Of a stretch of DNA of 64,000 nucleotides, positions 14,126 to 27,066 are shown piece by piece. Each line of letters opens with the position of its first letter. Position 1 is the first letter of the stretch. This DNA comes from Acorus gramineus (lineage: Eukaryota; Streptophyta; Magnoliopsida; Acorales; Acoraceae). The stretch lies in the NCBI GenBank assembly GCA_030737835.1, contig CM060853.1:7320133-7384132 (forward strand). Reading direction: 5' to 3'. The notes beneath the pieces were generated by a model, which saw only the letters and a program-made list of their open reading frames with translations, had not been told where the DNA came from and ran no database searches. The translations under genes and the position numbers were made by a program.

Positions 14126-15950
14126 GAGGGGAGGGAATTAATGCAGTGGAGTGCATGCCTTTTGGGTTGAGTCAGGGCTTGTGTTATGCATGCATGGTGG
14201 TGGGAGTATTATTAGAATATTGTTCTCTAAAAAGTGGTGCATGGAATTGATGTGTTGTTGGAAGTACATGTGTGTAAGGGGTACAAAAAGTCACCTTATC
14301 ACAATTCACATTATACTGTATGGATGTAAATTATACTAAATATGAATTGAATTATATAAATTATTTTATATTATAATTAAAAGATAAACAAGAGTATGTA
14401 TTATTATAAACAATTCTTTTAAAACAAAAACAATGTTTGATAACTAAGACTCTATTATGTATATTTTATATTTTTGAAACAAAAAATGTATTATTGTATA
14501 ACTTATTTTTCATATAACAGTTCTTTTTACAACTCAAATTAAAATACATCCTCATATACCTCTTTAGTAATTTAATAGTCATTTAATAGTCATCTAACGA
14601 CGTATATATATACCCATATAGATTAGATATATACCTTGTTAATTTTTTTTAGCATTTACTAAAAATGAGTACATAAAATTTGAAATTGTGCAATGTTTAC
14701 TATTTTAAAAAATTAAAACATGTGATAATTGCATTTGGGGTTGTATTTGGGACTATACCTAACATTAAATGAAGATCCACTCAAAGTTATATTAAAAATA
14801 AAACTAAAAAAACATTTATTCCTTTTCTTTCAATAACATTAATTTTTGAAAAGTATTAGACTCAATCATTTTTACCAACCAGAACGAAGACCACAAAAAA
14901 AAATCTACTATTACATTCGATAAGAGTATGCACAGTCAACCACATTATCAAATTTTTTACCACTACACATTAAAAAAATCAATTACAGAATCGCTTAAAA
15001 ACAATCTAATCTTAAAAAAAATACTGCCATGAAAAAACAAAAAATATACTTATTTTCACATCTAAAGAAAAATTAATACATATAGATCCAAAATCAATAT
15101 AAAAAAAAAAAAACAGAACAAATTTTAAATTCAAAAGCAAGACATCCATCGAATAATTTTATGGGATCAAATGAGTCCGATTCCATTTGTAATTTTTGTA
15201 TTTATTAATGTGGCTATAATATTTATATTTTATAATTCTATGGATATCTTAATGGTCTGAAAAATCATTCAATGAAATTTGAAGTTCGGGGAATCATGTT
15301 TTGAGATTAGGAGCCTGTTTATAAATCTTGAAATCTAAATTAGAGACCTGTTTGTAACACAGATAGAGTCTAGTTGTAAAACCGGTAGAACCTGGGGGTG
15401 GTTCTGCAAAAAGCCCCAGAAAAGAGACCTGGTTATTATAAATATTAAGGACTTTTTTTATAATACATAAATGGGTTGTTTTGTGAAACTTATAGAACGG
15501 GGGTCTATCTGAAAAATGCCCCAGGTGAAATTACGAAATGTCCCCCAATACGCCCATTCCACTCGCGCTTTATGGAAGACTAGAATCAAAATCTTCAACT
15601 AAGGATGTGTTTGGTTATATAATTATAAAATTGATTTTGTAGGAAGTTCTTCCCCTAAATTTTGAAGATTATAAGCAGTTTCTTGCAATTGTAAAAATTG
15701 TGCAATCCCGCAATCAAATACATCCTAAGATATTTAGATTCTCAGTAACATATCCCTAAAGAGACCCAGACAAAACTAAAATATCGTGTCATCATCATAG
15801 AAAAAAATAATCCTACACTCATCTTAAAAAAAGAAAAAAAAAAAAAAAGGGTGTGTTGAGTTGGTACGTTATGAGGAAGGAGGATTACTCCTCTTTGCTT
15901 ATACCAATCTTAGAACAGAGAATGCTTCATAATATTAGGTTAATTGAGGA
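14126..15950. other. AT-rich intergenic DNA
   Basis: I see no gene or transposon end here. A segment around 15300-15540 repeats phrases such as agacctg(t)tt and gccccag, which looks like a degenerate repeat but is not classifiable by eye. Confidence 0.4.
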
Positions 15951-16224
15951 ATCTATTCCTCTTGATGAAAGAATATATGAAACCGATATATTTTATTCCT
16001 CGCATGGATATAGATAGTAATTACAAAAGCCAATATTTCTGCTTCCAATCGCTTCATCTCCTCCTCCTCTTCCTCCACTCTTTTTTTCAGATCGCTCAAG
16101 CCTTGCAAATCTGCTTTGTGTTTCTCCATTATAGCCTGCTCACATCATACGCCTCTTCTAAAGACTTCCTCATTAATCCATCGATGAATCTATTAGTTGT
16201 AAAGGTGTTATCCCACCTTGCCAT
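15951..16224 (-). pseudogene. Possible small broken gene with charged coiled-coil segment
   Basis: On the minus strand an ATG at 16224 opens a 31-codon frame (MARWDNTFTTNRF...) that stops at 16129. A second frame begins with an ATG overlapping that stop and runs to about 15951. Its first 30 residues are strongly charged and heptad-like (LKKRVEEEEEEMKRLEAE), as in a coiled coil. A single frameshift would join the two, so this may be a decayed gene fragment, or chance. I do not recognise the family. Confidence 0.25.
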
Positions 16225-18896
16225 TGAATTTTATCTTATAATGTTCCTAAAATACCTAACAATTGATGAGACTGAAAAATTCTATTTTTTAGAATATCAA
16301 AATAAATATATTCTAAACAGTCATAGAAACATAAATTAAGCCACCATCGCTTTATAAAATATTAGAGAACTAAATGGTATGATATGTTTAATAGCTTCTA
16401 AAGTTATTACACAATATATTTGGTTCATAAAGCTAATGCCTATTGTTTCCGAAACTAAGTGGTTTATATTTTAAATGTTCAGTTTGTCATATGGTATTGC
16501 AGGCAGGCTCTTATCTTAGGTAAAAGCAGGAGTTTATTATGAAATATGACCCTTTTCCTTATAATAAATATACATCACAATATCACTTTGGTCATAGGTG
16601 GATTAACGTCTAGGGAAAACTCTCTACTGCTACCAGTTCTTTAACATCGAACATTCATTCAAGTGTAGGTGGTTGTGATCTTTCTTTAACTCATCCATGA
16701 CATTCATGCATCTCTTGCAGTACCATATAACTTTGATCTCATCGGCATGATGCGAGTGACTTTGTTTTTCAATTGCACCCCAGTATTATCCTATTCGGAG
16801 CAGTCAATACATATTAATGTACTTTGAGGATATAAAATCAGTCCAGGGAAATGTAGACTCCGATTCTTTTGAGGCTCTTCATAATAAATTAATTCCTTTT
16901 TTCGATTAATTCATGGTAAATGCAGGGGAGACATCTTTTTCTGCTTGGTACTGGTGAAGTGGTCTAGTCCAGATTTGTTGAGGTTATTAAGGGTATCAAA
17001 TTATCAGTGAAGTTGCTGAGAGATAAGGTAGAAAGAGTCCATAGGATTTGCAAAGAAATGATGTCTTTCAGGCTCACGCTGCTCATGAAGACTTAATTTG
17101 TCACATAAACATCGGATTAGTTCACATTATGTTTATTAGTTGTCTTACTATTTCGGACAAAGTGCCATGGTCTGGTCACACATTATAACTTGCCTTAACA
17201 GTAATTTGCTCAAAAAAATAACATACGTTAACAGTAATTTTTTTGTACCTCCAAATTTGTATATGCATGTCCGAACTGCTTTCATTGTACCATGCATTTT
17301 TATAATATCACTACAACTTCCTTACAGGCCTTTAAACCATATTTGAACAAGGTTTTTGATCGCCTAATTTTCATCTGGGATAGATGCCCATGCTTTGCTA
17401 AATTAGTATTCAAACGATGTTTAAGCCAGTACCATCCCATGACAGATCCAGCCAGTCAATAGCCCTCTAGCTAACCTTTGAAATGAGCTGTTAATGTCAT
17501 TGCTTGCATGTATCCAATTTAAATTAGCCTTGTCTACTGTGTGTGTAAAGTAGCTCTCTTGTTTGGCCTTTTTTATATGTTTATGGATTTGCAGTTTGCC
17601 CAACAACCATGAAGCGCATCTGCAGGTAGCAACTCTATTTTTTAATAAGTGACTTGTAGGATTTAATCTAGACCATAGATCAATAGGATTTTGTATAAGT
17701 GATTTGTGCTTTACACAACATGGTCTTGCATCAGTTCCTATGGGCAATATGGGAGATTGCTTATTTCTTAGTCAACAAGTAGCGAGCTGAAAGGTAGGCC
17801 TACCCCACCATGAGACAAAGAGCGAGCCAAAGTCAAACTGAATTCCTGTTCTTTACACCGGGGTTTGTTAAACTTTTGTCATTTCGATATAAACTTTGTT
17901 GATTCTGTCTGGTTTTCTCTACAACATTAAAAAACCGACATTTTCTGATCAAAAGTGAGAATTTGTTGGTATTTTCTTGAAACTTCTTCAAACTTTTTGG
18001 TACAATGCTGGAACATTATGGTACATTCTTGAAACTTGTTGAACAATGTTGAGACTTCATTGAACAGCGTTGAGACTTTGTGACGACCTACCCCTTGACT
18101 TAGGCCTAGTACAGATATACCTTAGGGAAATCACCCTTGTGAACAATAAAAAACATGACTGACAGACCTGTCTTTCCTTTCGACTGGACCTGGCATTCCG
18201 TTATTTGAACCTGTCCCTCACCTCAGTTCCGTATAAAAGAAAAGTAAAGCGGATAATAGGATATCAGTTGATCGGCTGTTTTTATAATATATGCTATGTT
18301 AAAGTTTTTTTCAGAGCTATGGGTACTTGACAAATGTTGATTGAGTGGATGTTTTTCGTCTTTTTTTTCTTTTGTGGATTTTATGCTCTTGAGGAGATGG
18401 TAGTTTTAGAATGAGGAAATATATATAATTTTATAATAATGTACTTGATTCATATTATTCCAGAGTTGGATTCCTTAATACTCAGATTTACTTCATAGTT
18501 GACAGACTTATATACAAAGTTCATTTATTAGATGATGTCCCATTGATAGTGACGATACCTTTCCTCCACTGATGTATGTCCTCTGACAAATTAGAAAGCT
18601 AAACAAATTGGGTGGTGGGATGTTCCAATATCTAGTTGTCCGAGTCTACATTCATTTGAGAGGTGATCTTGGTCCCATGAGTCATGATCAAGTTGGCTTA
18701 TTGTGGCATGGAAAATGGGTGCATCTGTTCCTTAATTGAGAGGATGTTATACATCATATATTCTAAAAGGTGCTTATTCTCATTGACATTTGTCCAGAGG
18801 CCTCTATAAGGAGTATGCTTGTATGGGTTAAGATTTCATTTTTTTAAGAATTAATTATAGGATGATGCAACGTGAACCATGAGCAAACACATGTAT
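16225..18896. other. Intergenic DNA with little recognisable content
   Basis: No gene is supported. At 18079 a stretch begins tgtgacgacctaccccttga and has a cgtataaaag TATA-like word near 18230. That is how several gypsy LTRs start, so a decayed LTR fragment (about 18079-18250) is possible but unproven. Confidence 0.35.
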
Positions 18897-18993
18897 TTTT
18901 TTTTTTTTTTTTTGAAAAGAAGGTTGACTTTCGCCTTTGTATTCAAAGTGAAAGCCCCAAGGGCAAGAGAATTACAAACCCATCCACCTCATG
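18897..18993 (-). mobile_element. LINE 3' tail (minus strand), interrupted by the gypsy element
   Basis: A poly-T run at about 18897-18913 is followed by a stretch whose complement reads ttgtaattctcttgcccttg and ggctttcactttgaatac, the sort of 3' UTR seen in plant non-LTR retrotransposons just before poly-A. The gypsy 5' LTR begins inside it at 18994, so the LINE was there first. I could not find its other half after the 3' LTR. Confidence 0.55.
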
Positions 18994-21900
18994 TGTTATA
19001 TATGTGTCACTTTTAACCTTATGGTAACCATTGGAGCATTTTGGCAGTTTTTTAGTATTTTTCGTTTTTCGATCGGAACCGCTAAAATTTTGGACTGTTA
19101 GCTATCATCCTGAGTTTGAGGACTCCGATTGAAAATCTAACTGCATATTATGTGTCCTGGTGCCATTCCAAGCCACTCACGAAAATTTCATCGAATTCCG
19201 GTAACGTTTCAGAATTTCACAGTTCCGCGGCGTATCCGGGTTTTGACCGAGCGAGAAGTCATTGGGAGAGTTGACTCGGTCAAAGTGGGCCCATGACTTG
19301 GTCAACCCCTTTTGTTTTTTGTGTGGTTGGGTTGACCCAAGTCAAAGCTCACTTAAGCTCACTAATCCTCTCTTAAACCCTAATTAAACCTAGTTAGCCT
19401 AATCTAAGTGGTGTTGACTTATTTAAGTGAGCTAAATATCTCCCCCCACTATTCATCATCTTCCCCAATTGATTTTCTCTCTCTCCCTCTCTTTAAAACC
19501 TTCTTTTGACCTAGTTCTTGAGGTTGAAACCAAAAACCCAAAGAAGAGAAAGGTTAGATCTTGTCCCGATCTATCTACCGGTGGTCTCGGATTCGAGTTC
19601 CCACATGTTTGACCCCTTCTAACGCCCTCTTTTCTCCTCTGATTTCAGCCATCTTGAGGGCTGAAGGAGATCGTGGTGGTGGTGATTGTTTCGGTGCGCG
19701 GAGAGCAACCGAACTTCCCTTCCTTCCTTTCCTTCCTTGGGTAAGCTCTTTTTCCTTCCTTTTCTTGCTTAGATGCATGTTAGGAGGGTGGTTTTGAGTG
19801 CTGGTGGCTGTTGGTGGCTGTTGGCGGCGGTTGGTGGCCGGTGAGAGGTGGTGGGGTGGCTCGGGCAGGATGGCAGGCTGGTTCGGGTAGGCTGGCAGCA
19901 CAGGCAGCGCAGCGGGCGGGCTGACAGGCAGGACGGGCAGAGCAGGCTGGCAGGGCACGCGCGCGTGCGCGTGGGCGTGCGCTCGGGTGGAGCAGGAGCG
20001 TGCGGGTGCTGCGCGCTGGGCGCAGTGCGCGGGCGTGCGCGTGGGGCGCTGCGCAGAGGCACAGTGCGGGCGTGCGTAGGGGACCGCGTGCGGATATTGC
20101 GCGCAGGGCGCCGTGCGGGGGCGTGCGCGCGGAGCGCTGCGCAGAGGCGCAGGCGTGCTGTGCGCGCGCGGTGAGGCGAGCGGTGGTGCGCGCGGGGCGA
20201 GGCGATGGGCGCTGGGCAAGCCGGTGGTGCGCTCGGGGTGAGGCGATGAGGCGCTAGGCGTGCGGGTGTGTGCGCGAGTCGCTGCGCTGGGGCGCAGTGA
20301 GCGCGCGGTGCACCCGGGGGACTCGGCAGAGTGTCCGAGTGTGCGGGCTGGGCTCGGCAGTGCGTCTGGGCGCGCGGGCCGGGGCTCGACTGTGCGCCCG
20401 GGGCGGGTGGCCTTGCGAATGGCTGCCCGGGGGTTCGGGATTGAGTCGGGGTGCTCGGGCTCGTGTGCGTACGGGCCGTATGTACGTTTGCCCGAGTGTT
20501 GTGTATTTTTAGTGTATTTTTGGTGTATTTGTGTATTTTACTCACCGAGTTGATTACCTGTCTTGCAGATCTTGACGGACGGTCGCGCGACGACCCGGTT
20601 ATCGGTGAGTGGGACAATCCAACCCAGTTGGGAGGCGCTATATGCACTTGGGCGTATACCGTCCTCCCCTGGGGCACCGCAGTTGATATTAACTTGTTAA
20701 CATGTAATCCATGCAAGCATGATTAGTGTGTAGAATGCATGCCACCCTAGACTTTGTATGTTAGGGACTTGCACCCTTAGGATATGTGTAAGAGCCATGC
20801 ATCCTGTCACCCTGTTCTCATGCTAGGAAGCCTCGACCTATGCATGCGTCCTACTAGTTTAATTTATTAAATTAAATGTGAACTTATGACTATTATCATG
20901 CCTTAGGGGAATATTAAGGGGCCTTGCGAGTTCAACATTGAGACCCGGGCTAGGGTACTCCGTGTTCCTTGTTTGGTTGTCGGGATGTCCTATATCGGGA
21001 CCTCATGGTGCCCTCCCAAGGGTTCTTTTCCCAATATTATTGTAATATATGTTTCCCCGCATCTTGGTTATGCGCTCTGGAGGAATTCTGAAGAATTCAA
21101 GACATTAGAGTTGTTGAGATGTGTTGTCGACGGATCCGAGTGGATCATATGCGCATGGATAGGCTGTTCTGTTCCTTCGTTGGATCCGTGTAGAGACTGC
21201 CCCAGCGTTAGAAAGGCTCTCCGTGGAGGGCTCCCATCAGTAGGCACCTCCTGATTTGGGAAGGACTGTGCTGAATGTGGGAGTGGCCAAGCGGCCTACG
21301 GAGTGGGGAGAGACTATCGGTGGACCAAGGGTGACCAACAGCCTAGTCAGTCCCAATATCCTATGTCACCATATTGAGAGGTGAGGGTGAGGGTGTTGTG
21401 GGTCGGCGTTGTAGCGACCCACTGGATTTGTGTGATGATGATTATCAGCTTAGTAAGTCCCAATATCCTATGTCACCTATTGAGGGGTGAGGGTGAGGGT
21501 GTGGTGGGTCGGCGATGTAGCGACCCACTGGATTGTTTAGTCCCAATATCCTATGTCACCTATTGAGGGGTGAGGGTGAGGGTGTGGTGGTTCGGCGATG
21601 TAGCGACCCACTGGATTGTAAGTTCCTGCCACTTTGAGGCTATTGATTTGATTATTGTGGTTAATATAAATTGTGATGCATGGGTTGTGCTATTCACTGA
21701 GCGTGTGGCTCACCCCTCGCATAATATTTTTCTCCAGTGATTACCGAGGCGGACTTGAAGGAGGAGCTCCCCGAGAGACTGCACCAGTAGCGGAGTAGCG
21801 CCACGTCCCGCGAGTATTAGAGGCCATCAGCATCCTTTTGATTGTATGTATATATATTCCGTGCTTGGGCACCCAGTTTGGATTGTATTTGGATGTATGT

Positions 21901-22134
21901 GTGTGTATATTGGCTCTCACAGGACATATGATTATGTATCGAGTCTGTAGTATGTTTTGGATTACAGACTCAGTCTTTTAGCTTCCGCTATCTGTGTATA
22001 TATCATGTCAGCCTTGCTTTTATCTGTGTTGTCATTTTAGTTGTTGTTTAGAGTATTTTATTGATCTCCTGTATAGACTGCTGATATCATGTATACACTT
22101 GCCGCGTCCGGGGACGGCCGCCCTGGGCGTGACA
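18994..22134 (+). repeat. 5' LTR of the gypsy element
   Basis: It starts TGTTATATATG and ends GGGCGTGACA, giving the TG...CA ends, 3141 bp. Internally it has an AT-rich leader, a strongly CpG-rich block (about 19850-20480), then three direct repeats around 21351-21620. The similarity with 27067-30190 is continuous through almost the whole length. Confidence 0.93.
21349..21622 (+). repeat. Three direct repeats of ~83 bp within the LTR
   Basis: The core tcccaatatcctatgtcacc followed by ggtgagggtgagggtg and gcgacccactggatt is repeated starting at 21351, 21458 and 21541. The same triple is in the 3' LTR at 29435, 29541 and 29624, so it was present in the element before insertion. Confidence 0.85.
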
Positions 22135-22139
22135 AAAGT

Positions 22140-22152
22140 TGGTATCAGAGCC
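22140..22152 (+). other. Primer binding site (initiator Met-tRNA)
   Basis: TGGTATCAGAGCC, five bases after the 5' LTR end, complements the 3' end of plant initiator methionine tRNA, the standard primer for this group. Confidence 0.92.
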
Positions 22153-22254
22153 TGGTCCTGTCAGAGCCAATTGTCTTCTTTTTCGTAGAGATGAGTCCTA
22201 GGATTTCTATATGAGTATTCTGATCCTAGTGTCTGGTTTTCTTAGGTTGCTGAT

Positions 22255-25200
22255 ATGCCTCCTCGCAGAGGACGGCGCGGACGTGGTCCCTCTCGACCTT
22301 TGGAGGTTTCCGGACCTACCAGAGGCGAGGATGCTACTGGAGAGTCCTCAGCCGTGAGGCCAGGATCGGCGCAGGAGCCTCCTGCCTGGGAGCGCGCGTT
22401 TGCGCGGATAGCAGATTTGGTGGAGACGCAGACCAGGGCACTGGAGGCCCAGACCAGAGTGTTGGCAGATCAGGCACGGGAGATTCAGGAGCTGCGGGCG
22501 GCCCGTGAGGCAGTTCCGCAGGTCCCTTTGGTGGCAGATCCACCTGTGGTACCCGATGTACCCCCAGTCCCCGTGGTGGTTCCGGCGGTCAGAGTTCAGG
22601 ATCCCCAGGAGAGGGAGGTGGGGCTAGAGGCTGCAGCGCGGGTGCAGCAGAGTGGCCTCGCAGCCTTTCTGAAGCTCCACCCTCCCGAGTTCCAGGGCCA
22701 GACGGCGGATCCTCTTGCTCCAGAGCGATGGTTGATGGAGGTGGATGCGATCTTCTCGACCATGCTTTGCACCGACCGCCAGCGAGTCTCCCTGGCCACT
22801 TTTATGCTGAAGGGTAGCCGCCGACTGGTGGGCTACGATCAGTGGACATCCCAGAGGGAGTGGAGCAGCTTTCATGGGCGGGATTCCGGAGGTATTTCTT
22901 GGAGGAGTACTTCCCGTTCTCGACGCGCCAGATAGTGATGCAGGAGTTTGAGCAGCTGACGCAGGGCTCTATGTCTGTCGCTGACTACTCCACGCGCTTC
23001 ACGAGGCTGTCCAGATTCGCCCCAGCCTTGGTGATGGACGAGGAGACGAGGTGCCGTCGATTCGAGCTTGGTCTCAGCAGTGCCATTCGGGTGCACGTCA
23101 CCTCCCAGGCTTTCACGAGGTACTCTGACTTGGTGTCGCGGGCGAAGACAGTCGAGCGAGACCTCGGGATCCTCGTGAGGGTTTCGACCCCTTCGGCAGA
23201 TCAGAGACCACCCAGGAGCCAGGACCAGGGACAGCGCAAGAAGAAGAGGCCCCGCTTTGATCGGTCAGCGGCTGCCTCTCCTCCAGCAGATGTGGTGCCA
23301 GTGCGAGGTCCAGCACCCATCGCGACGGTGCCAGTCCAGGCCAGGCGACCGGAGACGCGGCGCTGTTACCACTGTCAGCGCATCGGGCATATCTTGTATA
23401 ATTGCCCCGATGCTGGCCGACCCCGCGTGCTGCCTCCGCAGCAACAGCAGTTACAGCAGGAGCAGTTCCAGCAGCAGCCTCAGCGTCAGCAGCAGCAGCC
23501 ACAGGGTGGCCGAGCTGACCAGAGGAGGCAGCCAGCGCAGCCGGCGAGGCGTGCCCCTGCTCCTCAGCCGCAGTTTGTTCAGGGCCGAGTGGCAGCGCTT
23601 TCGGCAGAGGAGGCTCAGGCATCAGGCAGCGTGGTCCGAGGTATTGTTCAGATCTCCCAGCTCCCTGCATATGTGTTGTTTGATTCCGGAGCCACACACT
23701 CGTTCGTGTCTCCCGCTTTTGCGAGACGGACGGGCGTGGCGTCCGCCCCTTTGGATGCTATCTTGGAGATATCATTGCCCGTGGGAGACCGTATTCTCCT
23801 CCGTTCTGTGTACCGAGGGTGTACGGTGGTGGTTGCGGAGCATGAGTTTCCAGTGGAGTTGGTGGAGCTCGCGATGACGGACTTTGATGCCATCCTGGGA
23901 ATGGATTGGCTTGCAGCTAGTCACGCCAGCATCGACTGTTTTGCCAAGTCGGTGTCTTTCCACCTTCCGGGTCGGAGGTCCTTCCAGTTCGTGGGCGATC
24001 GTGACGTAGCCCCTTTGGGGTTCGTGTCGTCCATGCAGGCGTGGAGACTCCTTCAGGGAGGATGCGAGGGCTTTCTAGCGTATATTGCTCAGGAGGATGC
24101 ACCGCTGCAGGCAGATATCAGTCAGACTCCGGTCGTGGCAGAGTATCCCGAGGTTTTCCCCGATGATCTTCCGGGATTACCGCCGGATCGCGCGATCGAG
24201 TTTGAGATCAATCTGATTCCGGGGACCGAGCCGATTTCGAGAGCTCCGTACCGGATGGCCCCTGCAGAGCTGAGGGTGCTCAAGGAGCAGTTGGAGGAGT
24301 TGCTGGAGAAGGGCTTCGCACGTCCGAGTGTTTCTCCGTGGGGAGCCCCTGTTCTGTTCGTCCGGAAGAAGGACGGTTCGCTGCGGCTTTGTATCGATTA
24401 CAGGCAGCTGAACAAGCGAACAATAATGAACAAGTACCCCTTGCCGAGGATCGACGATCTGTTTGACCAGCTCCAGGGAGCGCGTGTCTTTTCCAAGATC
24501 GATCTCCGCTCGGGGTACTACCAGCTGAAGATCCGGGAGTCAGACATTCCGAAGACGGCCTTTCGTACCCGGTATGGGCACTACGAGTTCAGAGTACTGC
24601 CATTCGGGTTGACGAACGCGCCGGCGGCCTTCATGGATCTGATGAACCGGGTGTTTCGGCCCTTCCTCGACTCCTTTGTGGTAGTATTCATCGATGACAT
24701 ATTGGTGTACTCGAGGAGTCTTGAGGAGCACGCTCACCATCTCCACTGTCTTGGAGACTTTGGCCAGACATCAGTTGTTCGCCAAGTTCAGCAAGTGCGA
24801 GTTCTGGTTGGAGCGTATGGCCTTTCTGGGCCATGTGATTTCCGGTGAGGGCATATCTGTGGACCCGGAGAAGACGCTCGCCGTGTCGAATTGGCGTCGA
24901 CCGTCGAACCCCACAGAGATTCGGAGCTTCTTGGGCTTGGCGGGTTATTACAGGAGGTTTGTCGAGGGTTTCTCGAAGATAGCCGTTCCTCTTACCCGCC
25001 TCACTCGGAAGGATGTCCGGTTCGAGTGGTCCCCGTCCTGCGAGGAGAGCTTCCAGGAGTTGAAGCGAAGGCTCACCTCAGCGCCAGTTCTTACCCTTCC
25101 GTCTGGGAGTGGTGGGTTCGCAGTTTATACAGATGCATCGCAGTTGGGTGTGGGTTGCGTCCTGATGCAGCACGGTAAGGTTGTGGCTTACGCGTCGCGT

Positions 25201-27018
25201 CAGTTGAAGCCCCATGAGCAGAATTACCCCACCCACGACCTTGAGTTGGCAGCGATCATCTTTGCGCTGAAGATGTGGAGGCATTACCTCTATGGAGAGG
25301 AGTTCGAGCTCTTTACCGATCATAAGAGCTTGACATATTTGCAGTCCCAGCCGGAGCTCAACATGCGTCAGAGACGTTGGGTCGAGTTCCTGACGGACTA
25401 TGATTGTGACATCGCTTACCATCCGGGTAAGGCGAATGTCGTGGCAGATGCTCTCAGTAGGCAGCCCTTGGGCATGGCCGCCATATGGCTGTCCGTCGTT
25501 GGAGGCTTCTGGAGGAGGCCGCTTGCTGGATCAGTGTTCGAGAGACTCCTGCGGGTGGCTTTTTGGCCAGGCTAGTGGTGCAGCCAGTCCTTCTCGACGA
25601 TATCCGCACGGCTCAGGCTCAGGATCCGCATTTTATAGTCCTCTCTGAAGGCGTCGCCCGGGGCGAGCGTTCGGACTACCAGATTCGCGCGGACGGGATC
25701 CTGCGGTTCAGAGGCCGAGTATGCATTCCCGACGACGCAGAGCTGAAGGAAGATTCTGGACGAGGCCCATCGTTCGAGGTACACAGTGCATCCTGGTGGC
25801 ACGAAGATGTACAGGGGCCTTCGTCGTGGCTACTGGTGGCGCGGGATGAAGACGGATATTGCCCGTTTCGTTGCCCGATGCCTAGTATGCCAGCAGGTGA
25901 AGTCGGAGCATCAGCGCCCTGCGGGGAAGCTGCAGTCCATTGAGATCCCTCAGTGGAAGTGGGAGCAGATCACCATGGACTTCGTCTCGGGTTTGCCGAG
26001 GTCACGTTCGGGTCGCGATGCCATCTGGGTGATCGTCGACCGGCTGACGAAGTCTGCTCATTTCCTCCCCATCCGACTCACCGATTCTCTGGACACCCTG
26101 GCGCAGTTATTTGTCTCCGAGATTGTTCGTCTCCATGGCACTCCCGTCAGCATCATTTCCGATCGAGACGCGCGTTTTACTTCGAGGTTCTGGCGTAGCC
26201 TCCAGCACGCCCTTGGTACGAACCTCCACTTCAGTACAGCGTTTCATCCGCAGACGGACGGCCAGTCGGAGAGGACGATCCAGACTCTTGAGGACATGCT
26301 GCGAGCCTGTGTTCTCGATTTTGGGGGCAGTTGGGAGAGGCACCTTCCGTTGGTGGAGTTTGCCTACAACAACAGCTACCACTCGAGTATCCGGATGGCT
26401 CCTTACGAGGCGCTCTATGGCCGCAGCTGCAGGTCCCCCTTGTGTTGGGACGAGGTCGGAGAGCGCCAGTTGGAGGGACCAGAGATCGTTCACCAGACCT
26501 CAGAGATGGTGAAGACGATTCGCGAGCGTATCCGAGTCGCTCAGAGTCGTCAGAAGTGCTACGCCGACCGTCGTCGCCGTGAGCTCGCCTTCGAGGTTGG
26601 TGACCATGTCTTCTTGAAGGTGTCCCCGATGAAGGGCATCTTCCGTTTCGGTGTGCGGGGCAAGCTGAGTCCGCGTTTCATTGGGCCGTTCCTCATCCTC
26701 GAGCGAGTTGGGGAGGTGGCCTATCGCATAGCTCTGCCCCCACAGTTGGCTCAGGCCCATGACGTCTTCCATGTCTCGCAGCTGAGGCGTTATGTCCACG
26801 ATCCTGCTCACGTCATCCCGTTCGAGCCGCTCGTCTTCGAGCCGGACTTGTCATTCGTGGAGCAGCCGATTGAGATCCTGGACCACCGCGAGAAGAGGCT
26901 CCGCACCAAGACCGTCCAGCTGGTCAAGGTGCGATGGCAGCACCGTTCCGGTGCCGAGGCCACTTGGGAGCTCGAGGACGCCATGCGTGACGCGTATCCG
27001 CATCTTTTCCCTTCTTAG
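22255..27018 (+). pseudogene. gag-pol polyprotein of the gypsy element, frameshifted
   Basis: It encodes the capsid and the replication enzymes of the retrotransposon. Domains in order: Gag (22255 to about 23200); a CCHC zinc knuckle ([14 protein letters not shown], about 23360-23405); an aspartic protease with DSGATHSF (about 23680); reverse transcriptase with the FIDDILVYS active-site block (about 24690); RNase H (TDAS near 25130, TDHKSL near 25315); an integrase with an HHCC-like zinc site (CLVCQQVK, about 25890) and a D,D-35-E catalytic core (MDF, SDRDARF, FHPQTDGQSE); and a chromodomain-like tail (ATWELED, about 26960). The frame shifts at about 22815-22865, 24740-24770, 25460-25560 and 25740-25800, so no full polyprotein can be made. 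It stops at 27016-27018. Base composition is GC-rich compared with the flanks. Confidence 0.92.
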
Positions 27019-27053
27019 ATGTTCTTGTATTTATTTTGAGGACAAAATTTCCT

Positions 27054-27066
27054 AAGGGGGGGAGAA
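27054..27066 (+). other. Polypurine tract
   Basis: The purine run aagggggggagaa lies immediately before the 3' LTR at 27067, the expected site for plus-strand priming. Confidence 0.9.

Noticed and set aside
15944..16339. 131-codon plus-strand frame
   Set aside because: No recognisable domain, AT-rich codons, and it overlaps the more gene-like minus-strand frames.
19575..20716. Long Arg/Pro/Ala-rich open frames on both strands
   Set aside because: They arise from the CpG-rich low-complexity block of the LTR, are open on both strands at once, and recur at 27.9-28.8 kb in the other LTR. No protein family signature.
21349..21622. Spaced repeats as a possible CRISPR-like array
   Set aside because: Three uneven direct repeats inside a plant LTR, with the same triple in the other LTR; no spacer structure.
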